The position numbers were made by a program, and so were the translations under genes. The notes under the pieces were generated by a model. It saw only the letters and a list, made by a program, of their open reading frames with translations, did not search any database and had not been told where the DNA came from. 64,000 nucleotides of DNA from Edaphobacter lichenicola (GTDB lineage: Bacteria; Acidobacteriota; Terriglobia; Terriglobales; Acidobacteriaceae), in NCBI RefSeq assembly GCF_014201315.1, contig NZ_JACHDY010000008.1, forward strand, positions 51,378 to 115,377. Reading direction: 5' to 3'. Shown one piece after another: positions 63,158 to 64,000 of this stretch (position 1 is its first letter; each line of letters starts with the position of its first letter).

Positions 63158-63829
63158 GTGGCGGAGGGACAACCGTGTCAATTACGAGATCTTGATCAGG
63201 CAGTATCTGCAAGAGATGCAGAGGCGGTCTCTCGTCTTATCCAACCATTCGGCATACTCGCGGAGCTCAAGGATGGCGGAATGGTCTGCGCACATGTATG
63301 CTCCACGCGGGTCTTCTCCAAATCGGGATTGAAGCAGTTGGACACGCCTGCCGGCTCTGGCGACGTTCGAAGGGTTGGCTGGCATGCAGATGCTCTCTGT
63401 TCCGTCCGGCACTTACGTGAAGATGTCCGCGGACCAACTGGCGAGGGTCGCGCGATATGGCATTCAGCGAAACCATTGCACCATTACGCGGTTATACCGC
63501 CAGGGGGAACGATCCTCCTTATGGCTGCGAAGATGGGCGTGCCGGTTTGCCCGCATGCCGGCGGTGTTGGCCTTTGTGAGTTTGTCCAGCATCTTTCGGC
63601 TTTCGACTACCTTCGCGTGAGCCGGACCATGCAGGACCGCGTGATCGAATACGTCGACCATCTGCATGAGCACTTTGCCGACCCGGTACGCATTCGTCGC
63701 GGCCACTACCTGATGCCTCAGACACCGGGATACAGTATCCAGGTCAAGCAGGATTGCTTGGAGAGGTATTCCTTTCCAGACGGCGAAGCTTGGGCATCTT
63801 TGACACAGATGCCGGTTGACTCGGAGTAG
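63158..63829 (+). pseudogene. L-fuconate dehydratase, decayed
   Basis: An enolase-superfamily enzyme of L-fucose breakdown. The last third is well kept: TILLMAAKMGVPVCPHAGG, VGLCEFVQHLSAFDYLRVS, RVIEYVDHLHEHFADPVRIR and PGYSIQVKQDCLERYSFPDG, which I recognise as the C-terminus of fuconate dehydratases. Upstream only scraps remain (a THEGE-like GPTGEGRAIWHSAKPLHHY), and the metal-binding and lysine-bearing central part is gone or out of frame. The open frame of 223 residues is therefore half garbled; the intact protein is about 430. It adjoins a probable GH29 fucosidase gene. Confidence 0.75.
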
Positions 63830-63901
63830 ACCGATGCGAGAGTGACGACGTGTCCGCCGCCGAAAGCCCCTTTTCGATCCTACCGAAGAGTTTCACTCGA
63901 T

Positions 63902-64000
63902 CTAATTGGTATTGAGAACGAGGACGGTGGCGATGGGTTCGAGCGCTTTTGCGGGAAGCTGGACATCAAGGCCTTCTCTGGTGCGTGTGATTTTTAACGA
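63902..64000 (-). CDS. C-terminus of a probable GH29 alpha-L-fucosidase (runs off the window)
   Basis: The last 32 codons on the minus strand read LKITRTREGLDVQLPAKALE and then PIATVLVLNTN before the stop. This strand pattern is the C-terminal beta-sandwich end of GH29 alpha-L-fucosidases. Only the tail is inside the window. Fucose release would suit the fuconate dehydratase relic next to it. Confidence 0.55.
   Translation of the reverse strand, partial: SLKITRTREGLDVQLPAKALEPIATVLVLNTN

Noticed and set aside
1..64000. CRISPR arrays
   Set aside because: No series of short direct repeats with unique spacers was seen; the only regular tandem repeats are the 513-bp coding lectin units.

Overview
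The window looks like chromosomal DNA from an acidobacterium of the Terriglobia / Acidobacteriaceae type (Granulicella, Terriglobus or Edaphobacter relatives). The grounds are two very large Oar-like TonB-dependent receptors that begin with a carboxypeptidase-regulatory-like beta-sandwich, a membrane protein with an N-terminal domain I associate with Acidobacteria, many secreted glycoside hydrolases, and moderate-to-high GC. No rRNA, intact tRNA or CRISPR array was seen. The genus call is inference.

Layout. 0.3-3 kb: secreted GH2 enzyme with a malectin-like tail, behind a near-consensus sigma70 promoter. 3.4-10.6 kb: small oxidoreductase and detoxification genes (NmrA-like reductase, quinone oxidoreductase, SnoaL-like protein, SDR, secreted metallo-beta-lactamase-fold hydrolase), with one intact Rrf2 regulator, one broken Rrf2 regulator and an epimerase stub. 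10.7-12.2 kb: an IS110 element. 12.6-24.3 kb: a membrane-anchored regulator divergent from a frameshifted TonB receptor, a secreted 2H-phosphoesterase-like protein, and a very large secreted GDPD + PL7 alginate-lyase-like + ricin-lectin protein that a frameshift splits in two. 24.3-30.6 kb: a decayed zone holding IS relics, an SDR/TetR pair, an IS1182 transposase, a GH38 pseudogene, a frameshifted ROK sugar kinase and an integrase stub.

30.8-44.6 kb: a coherent xylose/xyloglucan region: GH3 with PA14, xylulokinase, ROK-type XylR, then divergently a sodium:solute symporter, a small membrane protein, xylose isomerase, GH42 beta-galactosidase and GH95 alpha-fucosidase. 44.6-53.8 kb (minus strand): a polysaccharide-utilisation operon in the order TonB receptor, SGNH esterase, GH3, GH31. 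A GH43 enzyme (minus) and a double-SGNH esterase (plus) lie beside it. Together these could import a xyloglucan-like oligosaccharide, remove acetyl, fucosyl, galactosyl, xylosyl and glucosyl units, and feed free xylose to XylA/XylB.

57.8-64 kb: the 3' part of a tRNA-Val(CAC), with integrase-arm-like repeats beside it, marks an old integration boundary. It is followed by an unknown HEPN-like gene and an arsenic resistance cluster (arsC, arsM, divergent arsR-acr3-arsN) and then by a decayed L-fuconate dehydratase and the 3' end of a probable GH29 alpha-L-fucosidase.

The most unusual signal is an 18-bp motif, GAGACYGTTACGAAACTC and variants. It occurs five times, always at a junction between genes, pseudogenes or mobile elements. 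Two copies in inverted orientation bracket exactly the ars cluster, and two more bracket the 5.6-10.7 kb block, as terminal repeats of transposase-less mobile units would.
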